NCBI GenBank assembly: GCA_021776015.1
Contig: JAJFGT010000188.1
Coordinates: forward strand, 1 to 7,832
Direction: 5' to 3'
DNA length: 7,832 nucleotides
From: Alphaproteobacteria bacterium
GTDB lineage: Bacteria > Pseudomonadota > Alphaproteobacteria > Micavibrionales > Micavibrionaceae
How positions within the stretch are numbered: the first letter of the stretch is position 1; each line of letters begins with the position of its first letter. The position numbers and the translations under genes were made by a program. The notes below the pieces were generated by a model. The model was given only the letters and a program-made list of their open reading frames with translations. It was not told the DNA's origin and made no database searches. Positions 1 to 6,624 of this stretch are shown one piece after another.

Positions 1-1120
1 GATGGATGAAATTGAAAAGAAATTAGCGTTAGATGTTACACCTGCTACATGGCCTGTGGGTATGGGACGAGATTTTAAAGGATGCTATAGCCTCCATGAT
101 GACAAAATGCATCTTTTTGAAAAGGGAAAAGGAGACAAAATCAAGGAAGGGATCACATGTAATGGTGTTAATGATCCTCAAATTGATACTATCTTGGATG
201 AGTATACAGCTTCAAAATTACGTGAAGATGTTGAAATGGTTAAAGGTCTCTGTCCTAAATTTGATCTTGAAGCCTATAGAGAAGGACATATGACTCCTGT
301 CTTTTTTGGAAGTGCTATTAGTACATTTGGGGTTAAAGAATTATTGGAAGCTTTAGAACGTTGGGCTCCACCGCCACGGCCTCAAAAAACTTTAGAAAGA
401 ATTGTTCATCCTGATGAAAAGAATGTGACAGGCTTTATTTTTAAGATTCAGGCTAATATGGACCCTAAACACAGAGATAGAATAGCCTTTACAAGAATTT
501 GTTCTGGTGTTTTTAAAAGAGGCATGAAATTAAAGCATAGCCGTTCAGGGAAACAAATAACAATTCATTCGCCTCAATTATTTTTAGCGCAAAACCGTGA
601 AATGGCAGAAGAGGCTTTCCCTGGGGATATTATAGGTATTCCAAATCATGGGAATTTAAGAATAGGAGATGTGTTAACAGAAGGGGAAACTTTAACCTTT
701 ACGGGTATTCCATCTTTTGCTCCTGAATATATGCAACGGGTTATTCCTGATGATCCCATGAAATCAAAGCATTTAGGGAATGCGCTCCAACAACTAGCAG
801 AAGAGGGTGCTGCGCGTGTTTTTAAACCACTTTTGAGCTCTCATTGGATTGTAGGTGTTGTTGGATCGTTACAGTTTGAAGTGTTAGCTGATCGGATACG
901 AACAGAGTTTAATATCCCTGTTCATTTTGAAGAGGCATCTCTTTATACGGCGCGTTGGATTGGTGGAGACCCACAAAAAGTGAAAATGTTTATGGATATG
1001 AATAGATCAGCTATTGCCAATGATCATGATGAAGATCCTGTATTCCTTGCAAGAAATGCATGGCACCTAAATGATGTAGAAGAAAAGAATAAAGATATTC
1101 AGTTTTTATCTACGCGTTAA
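1..1120 (+). CDS. prfC: Peptide chain release factor 3 (RF3), C-terminal part, cut by left window edge
   Basis: RF3 is a cytoplasmic translational GTPase that recycles RF1/RF2 from the ribosome after peptide release. About 372 residues are visible; the family is near 530, so roughly 155 N-terminal residues, including the P-loop and other GTP-binding motifs, lie outside the window. The first ATG at position 2 is an internal methionine, equivalent to the region just after the G4 motif in E. coli RF3 (DPMELLDEVE-like). Recognisable RF3 stretches are TWPVGMGRDFKG (residues 17-28), TPVFFGSAISTFGV (98-111), GFIFKIQANMDPKHRDRIAF at the start of the second, EF-Tu-like domain, FPGDIIGIPNHG (208-219), FTGIPSFAPE, and the C-terminal VGSLQFEVLADRI and TARWIGG. 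The RF3-specific combination of these separates it from EF-G, TetM and LepA. No frameshift or internal stop is seen. The stop is TAA at 1118-1120. No partner gene follows on the same strand. Confidence 0.96.
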   Translation, partial: MDEIEKKLALDVTPATWPVGMGRDFKGCYSLHDDKMHLFEKGKGDKIKEGITCNGVNDPQIDTILDEYTASKLREDVEMVKGLCPKFDLEAYREGHMTPVFFGSAISTFGVKELLEALERWAPPPRPQKTLERIVHPDEKNVTGFIFKIQANMDPKHRDRIAFTRICSGVFKRGMKLKHSRSGKQITIHSPQLFLAQNREMAEEAFPGDIIGIPNHGNLRIGDVLTEGETLTFTGIPSFAPEYMQRVIPDDPMKSKHLGNALQQLAEEGAARVFKPLLSSHWIVGVVGSLQFEVLADRIRTEFNIPVHFEEASLYTARWIGGDPQKVKMFMDMNRSAIANDHDEDPVFLARNAWHLNDVEEKNKDIQFLSTR

Positions 1121-1220
1121 GCTTTTGTATATTTTTAATACCAGAAACATCTAAATTTTGAGGCTTTGCTGGTGCTATAAAATTTTGTCTAGCTTCTTCA
1201 AAGTTGTGTGTAATCATCAT
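1110..1220 (-). CDS. Possible small ORF, 36 codons, unknown; may be a gene remnant
   Basis: Reading the minus strand from the double ATG at 1220 gives an uninterrupted 36-residue frame ending in TAG at 1110-1112, overlapping the end of prfC by 11 bases tail to tail. The peptide begins MMITHNFEEARQNF, continues with APAKPQ and ends in a VSGIKNIQKLNA-like tail. The composition looks protein-like rather than a random AT-rich frame: acidic helix, Pro/Ala hinge, basic end. Against it: no good Shine-Dalgarno sequence precedes 1220 (only a weak GAG about seven bases upstream), an in-frame TAG lies four codons upstream, and the peptide matches no family I know. It could be a real microprotein, the C-terminal remnant of a lost gene, or chance. 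It fills most of the prfC / membrane-protein gap. Confidence 0.3.
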   Translation of the reverse strand: MMITHNFEEARQNFIAPAKPQNLDVSGIKNIQKLNA

Positions 1221-1274
1221 GTCTTGACTCTATGCCAAACATCTTAATTTTTAGTTAACTTTCAATAATAAATT

Positions 1275-3530
1275 CTAGAAGAATTTAAGAGCAGATAGAA
1301 TATTTGAATAATCATCTGTCCATATACGTGATTTTGAGTCTGGAATAACAACCCATCCTTGCTCAATGAGAGCATTTCTATGCTTTTCTGATTTTGTTAA
1401 GATGACGACTGATGTTTCTGCGATTGGCTCATTCTTATCCTGTTCATTTTCTGGAGGTATTTTATTATAAAATCCTATAGCCGTCATTCCAAAATGATTT
1501 CCTATAACCTTAAGGACAGGAGAAAGATCAAGATAATTATTGGAAATATGGAACATAAGAATGCCATCTTCTTTTAGCTTATCTAAATAAATTGAAATGG
1601 CTTCTCGTGTTATAATATGCATTGGAATATTATCAGAGCTAAAGACATCAATATGAATGCTATCAAATGTAGCATCTCTTTCTTTCTCTATTTTTAGACG
1701 ACCATCCCCTATAATAATCTTTGTGTTGTCTTCGCATTTTTCAAGATAGCTGAAGAATTGAGAAGAACGAGCCACTTGAACCATTTCTGGATCAATTTCA
1801 TAGAATGTAAAGTGTCGCTTGGGCGCAGTATAACAAGCCATCGCACCACTGCCTAAACCTAAAACAGCAACATTTTGTTCTTTTCCATTTTGTATTTTAT
1901 CTAAATAGCTAAAGGTATTTCCAATCCCTGTGTTGGGATGATAATAGAAAAGAGGTGTTTTTATATATTGAGGATCATTTGATTGTAAGCCATGAAGAGT
2001 TGTCCCGTGTTTAAGAAGAGTAAAGTTTTCATTTTTTACAACAGTTATGGGGCCAAAAAAGTTACGTTCCTTTAAAATAGCCACACCATTGTTAATAGGT
2101 TTGTGGGCAGCATAAAAATAATATCCAGCAACAAAGACAGAATAAATAGAGACAAAGAAAAGAATATTTTTCTTATTCAAAGCAAGGATGCATGTCGCTA
2201 TAGCTGCAACAAAAATAAGGAGAGGAACATTGTCTTTAACCTGATCAAAATAGGATGCCGTAAATAGAGCAAAGAGGATAATAGATAAGAGTAAAAAAAG
2301 AATTTTCTGATCTGTTGTATATTTATCTTTCCATATCGGTTTCTCAGAAGCCCCTCGACAAAGAAGAGAAAGTATAAGAATTATTCCATATTCATAAGGA
2401 AGATTGAAGAGATAGAGAGCAATGAATGTGTTAAATACACCTCCTAAAACACCTCCAAGCGACATCATAAAATAGAAAATTGTCAGATGTTTGACATGAG
2501 GCCTCATACGAGCCAATTCATAATGACAAACTAAAGAAAAGAAAAAGAGAATGAGGAGAGTAGGAATAAGGTTAAGAATAGAAGGAAATGTATTATCTTT
2601 GATAAACATCATAGAAAAACTCAATAATATAACAACTATTTGTCCCTTAAGAGCTGTCTCGTATGTGATGATTGGTTTACGAGAAAAGACGATAATAAAC
2701 GTTGAGATATAGAGAATTAGCGGTGCTATCCAAAGGAGAGGGACTGGAGCTATATCTGTCGTGATATGATATGTTGTGCCCAAAAGTAATGAAGATGGAC
2801 AAAAAGCTAAAAAGATCCAAAGTAATTTTCGTTGAAAAGTAGGAGAGACATCAGTTGTTTCCCTCTTTTCCTTTTCTGAAGACGCATGCAAAATAGAATT
2901 ATCATTTAATTTTACAAGAAGAGTACATATAAAAATAATAATCCCTAAGGAAGCAAAGCCCCAGCTCCATGTATAAGATTGTCCAGAAATAGTCATCAAC
3001 GGCTCAATAAGGGTAGGGTAAAGAATAAGAGCAAGAACAGAGCCTATATTACTCATTCCATATAGAAAGTAAGGATCGTGAGCAGAGGGGTGTGTCGACT
3101 TTGAAAACCAGTGTTGCATTAAGGGCGCTGTTGCCGAAAGGATAAGAAAGGGAGCCCCTATAATAGCAGACATAACACCAAGCTGCCAAAAAAGAGGGTT
3201 AACCTTTTCTGAGTCTGGCTGTGAAATTCCTTCAGGAAGGGCAATAGGCAGGATCATTACACATAAAAGAAGTAATGCAATATGAATAGTAAACTGTATT
3301 TTAGTTTTCTTTACTTTGGAAAGAAGGTGTGCATATGCGTACCCTCCTAATAAAAGAAATTGGAAAAAGAGCATCGATGCATTCCAGACACTTGGAGAGC
3401 CCCCAAGAAAAGGTAATAGCATTTTGCTAACCAGAGGTTGTATTGAAAAAACAAGAAAAGCACTAATAAATATAGCCAACCCATAAAGAAGAAGAGAGGT
3501 GTTGTTCTGAGATATATCTAAAGATTTCAT
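1275..3530 (-). CDS. Fused MFS-type membrane / spermidine synthase-like protein
   Basis: This 751-residue protein joins a polytopic membrane region (about residues 12-475, roughly a dozen hydrophobic helices) to a soluble spermidine-synthase-like, Rossmann methyltransferase-fold domain (about 480-751). The first helix followed by QPLVSKMLLPFLGGSPSVWN (31-50), the TTYHITTDIAPVPLLWIAPL segment (252-271) and the RNFFGPITVV entry to the soluble domain (489-498) are typical of proteins annotated as fused MFS/spermidine synthase. In the soluble part, VLGLGSGAMACY (556-567) is the nucleoside-binding glycine loop, FYEIDPEMVQVA (576-587) holds the acidic ribose-binding position, IIGDGRL (606-612) follows, and IHIDVFSSDNIP (625-636) has Asp628 and Asp633 near the aminopropyltransferase active site. 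The C-terminal WTDDYSNIL is also typical. The true substrate of this fused family is not settled, so polyamine synthesis should not be assumed. The start at 3530 has AAGG at 3541-3544 with a ten-base spacer. It is transcribed divergently from the SUF operon and convergently with prfC. Confidence 0.88.
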   Translation of the reverse strand: MKSLDISQNNTSLLLYGLAIFISAFLVFSIQPLVSKMLLPFLGGSPSVWNASMLFFQFLLLGGYAYAHLLSKVKKTKIQFTIHIALLLLCVMILPIALPEGISQPDSEKVNPLFWQLGVMSAIIGAPFLILSATAPLMQHWFSKSTHPSAHDPYFLYGMSNIGSVLALILYPTLIEPLMTISGQSYTWSWGFASLGIIIFICTLLVKLNDNSILHASSEKEKRETTDVSPTFQRKLLWIFLAFCPSSLLLGTTYHITTDIAPVPLLWIAPLILYISTFIIVFSRKPIITYETALKGQIVVILLSFSMMFIKDNTFPSILNLIPTLLILFFFSLVCHYELARMRPHVKHLTIFYFMMSLGGVLGGVFNTFIALYLFNLPYEYGIILILSLLCRGASEKPIWKDKYTTDQKILFLLLSIILFALFTASYFDQVKDNVPLLIFVAAIATCILALNKKNILFFVSIYSVFVAGYYFYAAHKPINNGVAILKERNFFGPITVVKNENFTLLKHGTTLHGLQSNDPQYIKTPLFYYHPNTGIGNTFSYLDKIQNGKEQNVAVLGLGSGAMACYTAPKRHFTFYEIDPEMVQVARSSQFFSYLEKCEDNTKIIIGDGRLKIEKERDATFDSIHIDVFSSDNIPMHIITREAISIYLDKLKEDGILMFHISNNYLDLSPVLKVIGNHFGMTAIGFYNKIPPENEQDKNEPIAETSVVILTKSEKHRNALIEQGWVVIPDSKSRIWTDDYSNILSALKFF

Positions 3531-3566
3531 GATTTTGCGGCCTTGGTTTATTTGATTTTTATTCTT

Positions 3567-3588
3567 TTTTTATTCTATAGAAAAAAAA
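3567..3588. promoter_or_regulatory. AT-rich palindrome in the divergent intergenic region
   Basis: The core TTCTATAGAA (3573-3582) is a perfect ten-base palindrome. It extends to 22 bases (3567-3588) with a single mismatched pair, through a T tract on the left and an A tract on the right. There is no G+C stem, so it is not a typical rho-independent terminator. On the minus strand it contains TAGAAT (3572-3577), a five-of-six match to a -10 box that would start transcription about 35 bases before the membrane-protein ATG; I see no good -35 for it. The left side carries a direct repeat TTTTTATTC (3556-3564 and 3567-3575), and the phased A/T tracts may bend the DNA. It could be an operator, a minus-strand promoter element, or a product of base composition. 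Confidence 0.3.
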
Positions 3589-3604
3589 CATCAAAGAAAG
3601 AAAA

Positions 3605-3639
3605 ATAGCTTGCCTTACGAGAGTTGAAAAGGCTATACA
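3605..3639 (+). promoter_or_regulatory. Candidate promoter and dyad operator of the SUF operon
   Basis: A sigma70-like pair can be placed as TTGCCT (3610-3615), an 18-base spacer, and TATACA (3634-3639), each matching four of six consensus bases. The promoter overlaps two nested inverted repeats that share the right arm: GCCTT (3612-3616) with AAGGC (3629-3633), and ATAGC (3605-3609) with GCTAT (3632-3636). The ATAGCT / ATAGCC half-sites fit the outer ATASYY part of the E. coli IscR type 1 site, but the whole dyad is 32 bases rather than 25, so this is only a resemblance. Placing the dyad over the -35/-10 region would suit repression by the Rrf2 protein encoded just downstream. This assignment is inference. 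Confidence 0.35.
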
Positions 3640-3669
3640 GTACAAGATTAGTATTGATTTGGAGTGGAT

Positions 3670-4068
3670 ATGTTTAAACTATCAAAAATGACAGATTATG
3701 GATTAGTTTTGCTTTCTCGAATAAGTGAAGAGAAAGATCTTATCTCTGTTTCTCAATTGGCAGAGAAAACACATCTTCCTGAACCGACTGTAGCAAAATT
3801 GATGCGTTTGCTGGTTAAAGCAGATATTGTAAGATCTGTTCGAGGCGTACAAGGAGGGTATAGCCTTAAATGTAACCCTGAAGATATTTCTGCAGAAGAA
3901 GTTATGAAAGCCATAGATGGCCCCTTGGCACTCACAGCGTGTGTTGAGGAAAGTTCCGAGACTTGTGCCCTTTTAGATACGTGTCCATTATGTGGACGTT
4001 GGCAAAAAATAAATGAAGCCGTGACATCTGCTTTACAAAATATAACCTTAAAGGATTTACGTACATGA
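3670..4068 (+). CDS. Rrf2-family Fe-S-sensing regulator of the SUF operon
   Basis: This 132-residue protein has the Rrf2 layout: an N-terminal winged helix (about 1-65) with [32 protein letters not shown] as the helix-turn-helix (26-45) and [12 protein letters not shown] as the wing (55-66), then a linker helix and a cysteine cluster. The cysteines are Cys91, Cys99, Cys105 and Cys108. The first three resemble the three cluster ligands of IscR, although the first gap is seven residues rather than IscR's five; Cys108 is a fourth candidate. The pattern ALTACVE...C...C..C..W..IN fits the SUF-system regulator branch of Rrf2 (SufR/IscR-like), so it probably binds an Fe-S cluster and controls its own operon. 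I chose ATG 3670 because GGAG at 3661-3664 lies five bases upstream; the in-frame GTG at 3664 overlaps that ribosome binding site. The stop codon shares ATGA with the sufB start. Confidence 0.9.
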   Translation: MFKLSKMTDYGLVLLSRISEEKDLISVSQLAEKTHLPEPTVAKLMRLLVKADIVRSVRGVQGGYSLKCNPEDISAEEVMKAIDGPLALTACVEESSETCALLDTCPLCGRWQKINEAVTSALQNITLKDLRT

Positions 4069-5534
4069 CTAGACGTGTCTCCCTAAAAACAATCGAACAG
4101 GTTAAAAATCTTGAGCATTATGAGGCTGGATTTTCTACAGATATTGAAAGCGATAAAGCACCAAAAGGTCTAAGTGAAGAGATTGTACGCTTTATATCAG
4201 CTAAGAAAAATGATCCTGATTGGCTTTTAGAATACCGTCTAAAGGCTTATCGTCATTGGCTTAAAATGCCAGAACCAAAATGGGCTAATGTTTCTTTTCC
4301 TGAAATTGATTATCAGAGCTTATATTATTATGCTGCTCCCAAATCAATGGAAAACGCTCCGGAGTCACTTGAAGATATAGACCCTAAGATTTTGGAAACA
4401 TATAAAAAACTTGGGATTCCTATACAAGAACAAGAAATTCTTGCTGGTGTTAAAAAACCTATGGCTGTTGATGTTGTATTTGACTCTGTATCTGTGGCGA
4501 CAACTTTTAAAGAAAAACTTAAAGAAGATGGGATAATCTTCTGTTCTATAACAGAAGCTCTAAAAGATCATCCTGATCTTGTCCGTCAATATTTAGGGTC
4601 TGTTGTCCCTTTTCATGATAATAAACATGCCTGTTTAAATGCGGCTGTTTTTACAGATGGGTCCTTTGTTTATATTCCTAAAGGCGTACGATGCCCTATG
4701 GAGCTTTCAACCTATTTTCGAATTAATGAAATGAATACAGGGCAGTTTGAACGTACACTCATTATTGCAGATAAAGGCTCGTATGTTTCCTATCTTGAAG
4801 GTTGTACAGCGCCTATGCGTGATGAAAATCAACTCCACGCGGCTATTGTTGAACTTGTCGCTCATGAAGAGGCTGAAATAAAATACTCAACTGTACAAAA
4901 TTGGTATCCAGGAGACGAAAATGGAAAAGGAGGGATTTATAATTTTGTAACAAAAAGAGGTTTATGCGAAGGCCGGAATTCAAAAATATCATGGACGCAA
5001 GTTGAAACAGGCTCTTCTATTACATGGAAATACCCATCTTGTATATTAAAAGGAGAAGGATCTCAGGGAGAGTTTTATTCTGTAGCAATTACAAATAATT
5101 ATCAGCAAGCTGATACAGGAACGAAGATGATCCATATGGGGAAAAATACAAAAAGCAGAATTATTGCCAAAGGTATTTCTGCAGGACACAGCAACAGTAC
5201 CTATCGAGGGATGGTTAAAATATTACCAGGTGCCGATGGAGCAAGGAATTTCACACAGTGTGATAGTTTACTTATTGGTGGAGAATGTGGAGCACATACA
5301 TTGCCAATGATTGAAGTTAAAAATCAAACCTCTATCTGTGAACATGAAGCAACCACAAGTAAAATCTCAGAAGACCAGCTTTTTTATTGTCGTCAGCGTG
5401 GAATTGGAGAGGAGGAAGCTTTAGCTCTTATTGTAAATGGCTTCTGCCGTGATGTCATGCAACATCTCCCTATGGAGTTTGCTGTTGAAGCGCAAAAGCT
5501 CGTAGGGATAAGCTTAGAAGGAAGTGTAGGATGA
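4065..5534 (+). CDS. sufB: SufB, Fe-S cluster assembly scaffold subunit
   Basis: SufB is the main scaffold of the cytoplasmic SufBCD complex, where sulfur from SufS and iron are joined into a cluster. The 489-residue length is normal (E. coli 495). Strong SufB blocks are present: [20 protein letters not shown] (180-199), [19 protein letters not shown] (203-221), [18 protein letters not shown] (243-260), [22 protein letters not shown] (293-303), [17 protein letters not shown] (348-364), [17 protein letters not shown] (426-442) and the [14 protein letters not shown] ending. By alignment from memory, Cys247 corresponds to E. coli Cys254 in sulfur transfer, and Cys399 and Glu428 to Cys405 and Glu434 in cluster formation, so the catalytic set appears intact. 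AAGGA at 4051-4055 lies nine bases before the ATG, and the start overlaps the regulator stop by four bases, which suggests coupled translation. Confidence 0.97.
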   Translation: MTRRVSLKTIEQVKNLEHYEAGFSTDIESDKAPKGLSEEIVRFISAKKNDPDWLLEYRLKAYRHWLKMPEPKWANVSFPEIDYQSLYYYAAPKSMENAPESLEDIDPKILETYKKLGIPIQEQEILAGVKKPMAVDVVFDSVSVATTFKEKLKEDGIIFCSITEALKDHPDLVRQYLGSVVPFHDNKHACLNAAVFTDGSFVYIPKGVRCPMELSTYFRINEMNTGQFERTLIIADKGSYVSYLEGCTAPMRDENQLHAAIVELVAHEEAEIKYSTVQNWYPGDENGKGGIYNFVTKRGLCEGRNSKISWTQVETGSSITWKYPSCILKGEGSQGEFYSVAITNNYQQADTGTKMIHMGKNTKSRIIAKGISAGHSNSTYRGMVKILPGADGARNFTQCDSLLIGGECGAHTLPMIEVKNQTSICEHEATTSKISEDQLFYCRQRGIGEEEALALIVNGFCRDVMQHLPMEFAVEAQKLVGISLEGSVG

Positions 5535-5875
5535 TAAAAGCAAAGCTTTCAAAGCATATATACCGTGACTGTAAAACTCATGAATTGGGCTGCTGGATAC
5601 ATAAATACATCAAATTACCGTATCCACCTTTTATCGGCCTTGCAGTGCATGATGGCAAAGGTGATATAATGAAAATAAAATTAGCCCTATATGATTGTAG
5701 TGACAAAATCACTTCATGCTTTGTAGGCACAGAAGATCATGATGACTATGAGTATGCCAAGCAATGTGCTTTAGAGTTTGGGTGGAAAGTAACTGAGGTT
5801 CCTAAGGGACATGTTGGTATTGAAGATCTTACTAACCTATTTTTTGGCACATACGGAACAAAGGATTTATCATAA
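5531..5875 (+). CDS. Unrecognised 114-residue protein embedded between sufB and sufC
   Basis: I do not recognise a family. The protein is small and soluble-looking, with no signal peptide or membrane helix. It has a basic N-terminus with [18 protein letters not shown] (residues 10-27), a proline/aromatic turn [16 protein letters not shown] (29-44), a likely strand [19 protein letters not shown] (48-66), an acidic stretch EDHDDYEY (68-75), a short helix [12 protein letters not shown], and a C-terminal [15 protein letters not shown] (95-109). There are five cysteines (14, 21, 56, 63, 79) and six histidines, a high share for 114 residues, which would allow metal binding or thiol chemistry; the spacing matches no named metal motif. 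The start overlaps the sufB stop as ATGA with AAGGA (5518-5522) eight bases upstream, and its TAA overlaps the sufC ATG by one base. It shows no resemblance to SufA, SufE, SufU, SufT, ferredoxin or the missing N-terminus of SufD. The context implies co-translation with the scaffold, so an accessory SUF role is a reasonable inference but is not shown. Confidence 0.85.
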   Translation: MIKAKLSKHIYRDCKTHELGCWIHKYIKLPYPPFIGLAVHDGKGDIMKIKLALYDCSDKITSCFVGTEDHDDYEYAKQCALEFGWKVTEVPKGHVGIEDLTNLFFGTYGTKDLS

Positions 5876-6624
5876 TGATAAAAATTAAAAACTTAACAGT
5901 CGAAGTTGGTGATAAACAGATATTGAATGGTTTAAATTTAGAGCTTAAATCAGGAGAAGTTCATGCCATTATGGGCCCCAATGGATCAGGAAAATCTACA
6001 TTATCTTATGTCCTTGCTGGTCGAGAAGGTTACAAGGTCACAGGAGGGTCTATTGAGCTTGATGGGATTAATCTTCTTGATCTCTCTCCAGAAGAAAGAG
6101 CTGTTATAGGATTATTTCTAGCCTTTCAATATCCTATTGAAATCCCCGGTGTTCAGATGACTACATTTCTTAAGACAGCACTAAATTCTCTTCGTAAAGC
6201 ACGAGGAGAAAAAGAGTTAGATTCCTTGGCGATGCTTAAGCTTATAAAAGAAAAACAAAAGCTATTGGGAATTACAGACGACATGCTTAAACGCCCTGTA
6301 AATGTAGGATTTTCTGGTGGAGAGAAAAAGCGAAATGAAGTCCTGCAAATGGCAATGTTAGAGCCTATCTTCTCTGTCCTTGATGAAACAGATAGTGGTC
6401 TAGATATTGATGCCTTAAAAATCGTCGCTAAGGGGATTAATACACTAAGATCACCAGATCGTTCTTTCCTTGTGATTACGCACTATCAGCGCTTACTTGA
6501 TTACATACAGCCTGATGTTATTCATATCCTTTCTAAGGGACGTATTGTTAAAACAGGGGGGGCAGAGTTGGCCCTTGAATTGGAGAAAAATGGCTATGCA
6601 GAGTTCATTGAAAATGTTGCCTAA
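5875..6624 (+). CDS. sufC: SufC, ATPase of the SufBCD complex
   Basis: SufC is an ABC-type ATPase without a transporter partner. It binds SufB and SufD and its ATP cycle reshapes the scaffold during cluster assembly. The 249 residues match the family length. Visible motifs are Walker A GPNGSGKST (34-42), the Q-loop FLAFQYP with Gln85, the signature FSGGEKKRNE (146-155), Walker B FSVLDETDSGLDIDAL (166-181) with Asp170 and Glu171, and the H-loop ITHYQRLLDYI with His203. Lys152 sits at the position of the SufC-specific lysine known from E. coli. The DETDSGLD form of Walker B and the SGGEKKRNE signature separate SufC from ordinary ABC transporters. AAGGA at 5861-5865 is nine bases before the ATG; the ATG shares one base with the preceding stop. 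It overlaps sufD at its end. Confidence 0.97.
   Translation: MIKIKNLTVEVGDKQILNGLNLELKSGEVHAIMGPNGSGKSTLSYVLAGREGYKVTGGSIELDGINLLDLSPEERAVIGLFLAFQYPIEIPGVQMTTFLKTALNSLRKARGEKELDSLAMLKLIKEKQKLLGITDDMLKRPVNVGFSGGEKKRNEVLQMAMLEPIFSVLDETDSGLDIDALKIVAKGINTLRSPDRSFLVITHYQRLLDYIQPDVIHILSKGRIVKTGGAELALELEKNGYAEFIENVA

Noticed and set aside
33..293. 86-codon open frame on the plus strand
   Set aside because: It lies wholly inside prfC in another frame and its product resembles no protein; a coding shadow.
1121..1274. Rho-independent terminator between prfC and the convergent gene
   Set aside because: Only weak A/T inverted repeats are present, such as AAATTC/GAATTT at 1270-1286; no G+C-rich stem followed by a T run was found.
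3664..3669. GTG start two codons before the chosen regulator start
   Set aside because: It overlaps the GGAG ribosome binding site that is well placed for ATG 3670.
3753..3935. 60-codon open frame on the minus strand
   Set aside because: It is antisense to the well-supported Rrf2 regulator, with no ribosome binding site or family match.
5531..5875. Reading the unknown protein as SufA, SufE, SufU, SufT or the detached N-terminal domain of SufD
   Set aside because: None of the signature cysteine patterns or sequence blocks of those proteins is visible, and its strand-rich pattern does not resemble the helical SufD N-terminus.
6497..6613. Upstream extension of the sufD frame
   Set aside because: It overlaps the conserved sufC H-loop region, and its translation does not resemble the SufD N-terminus.
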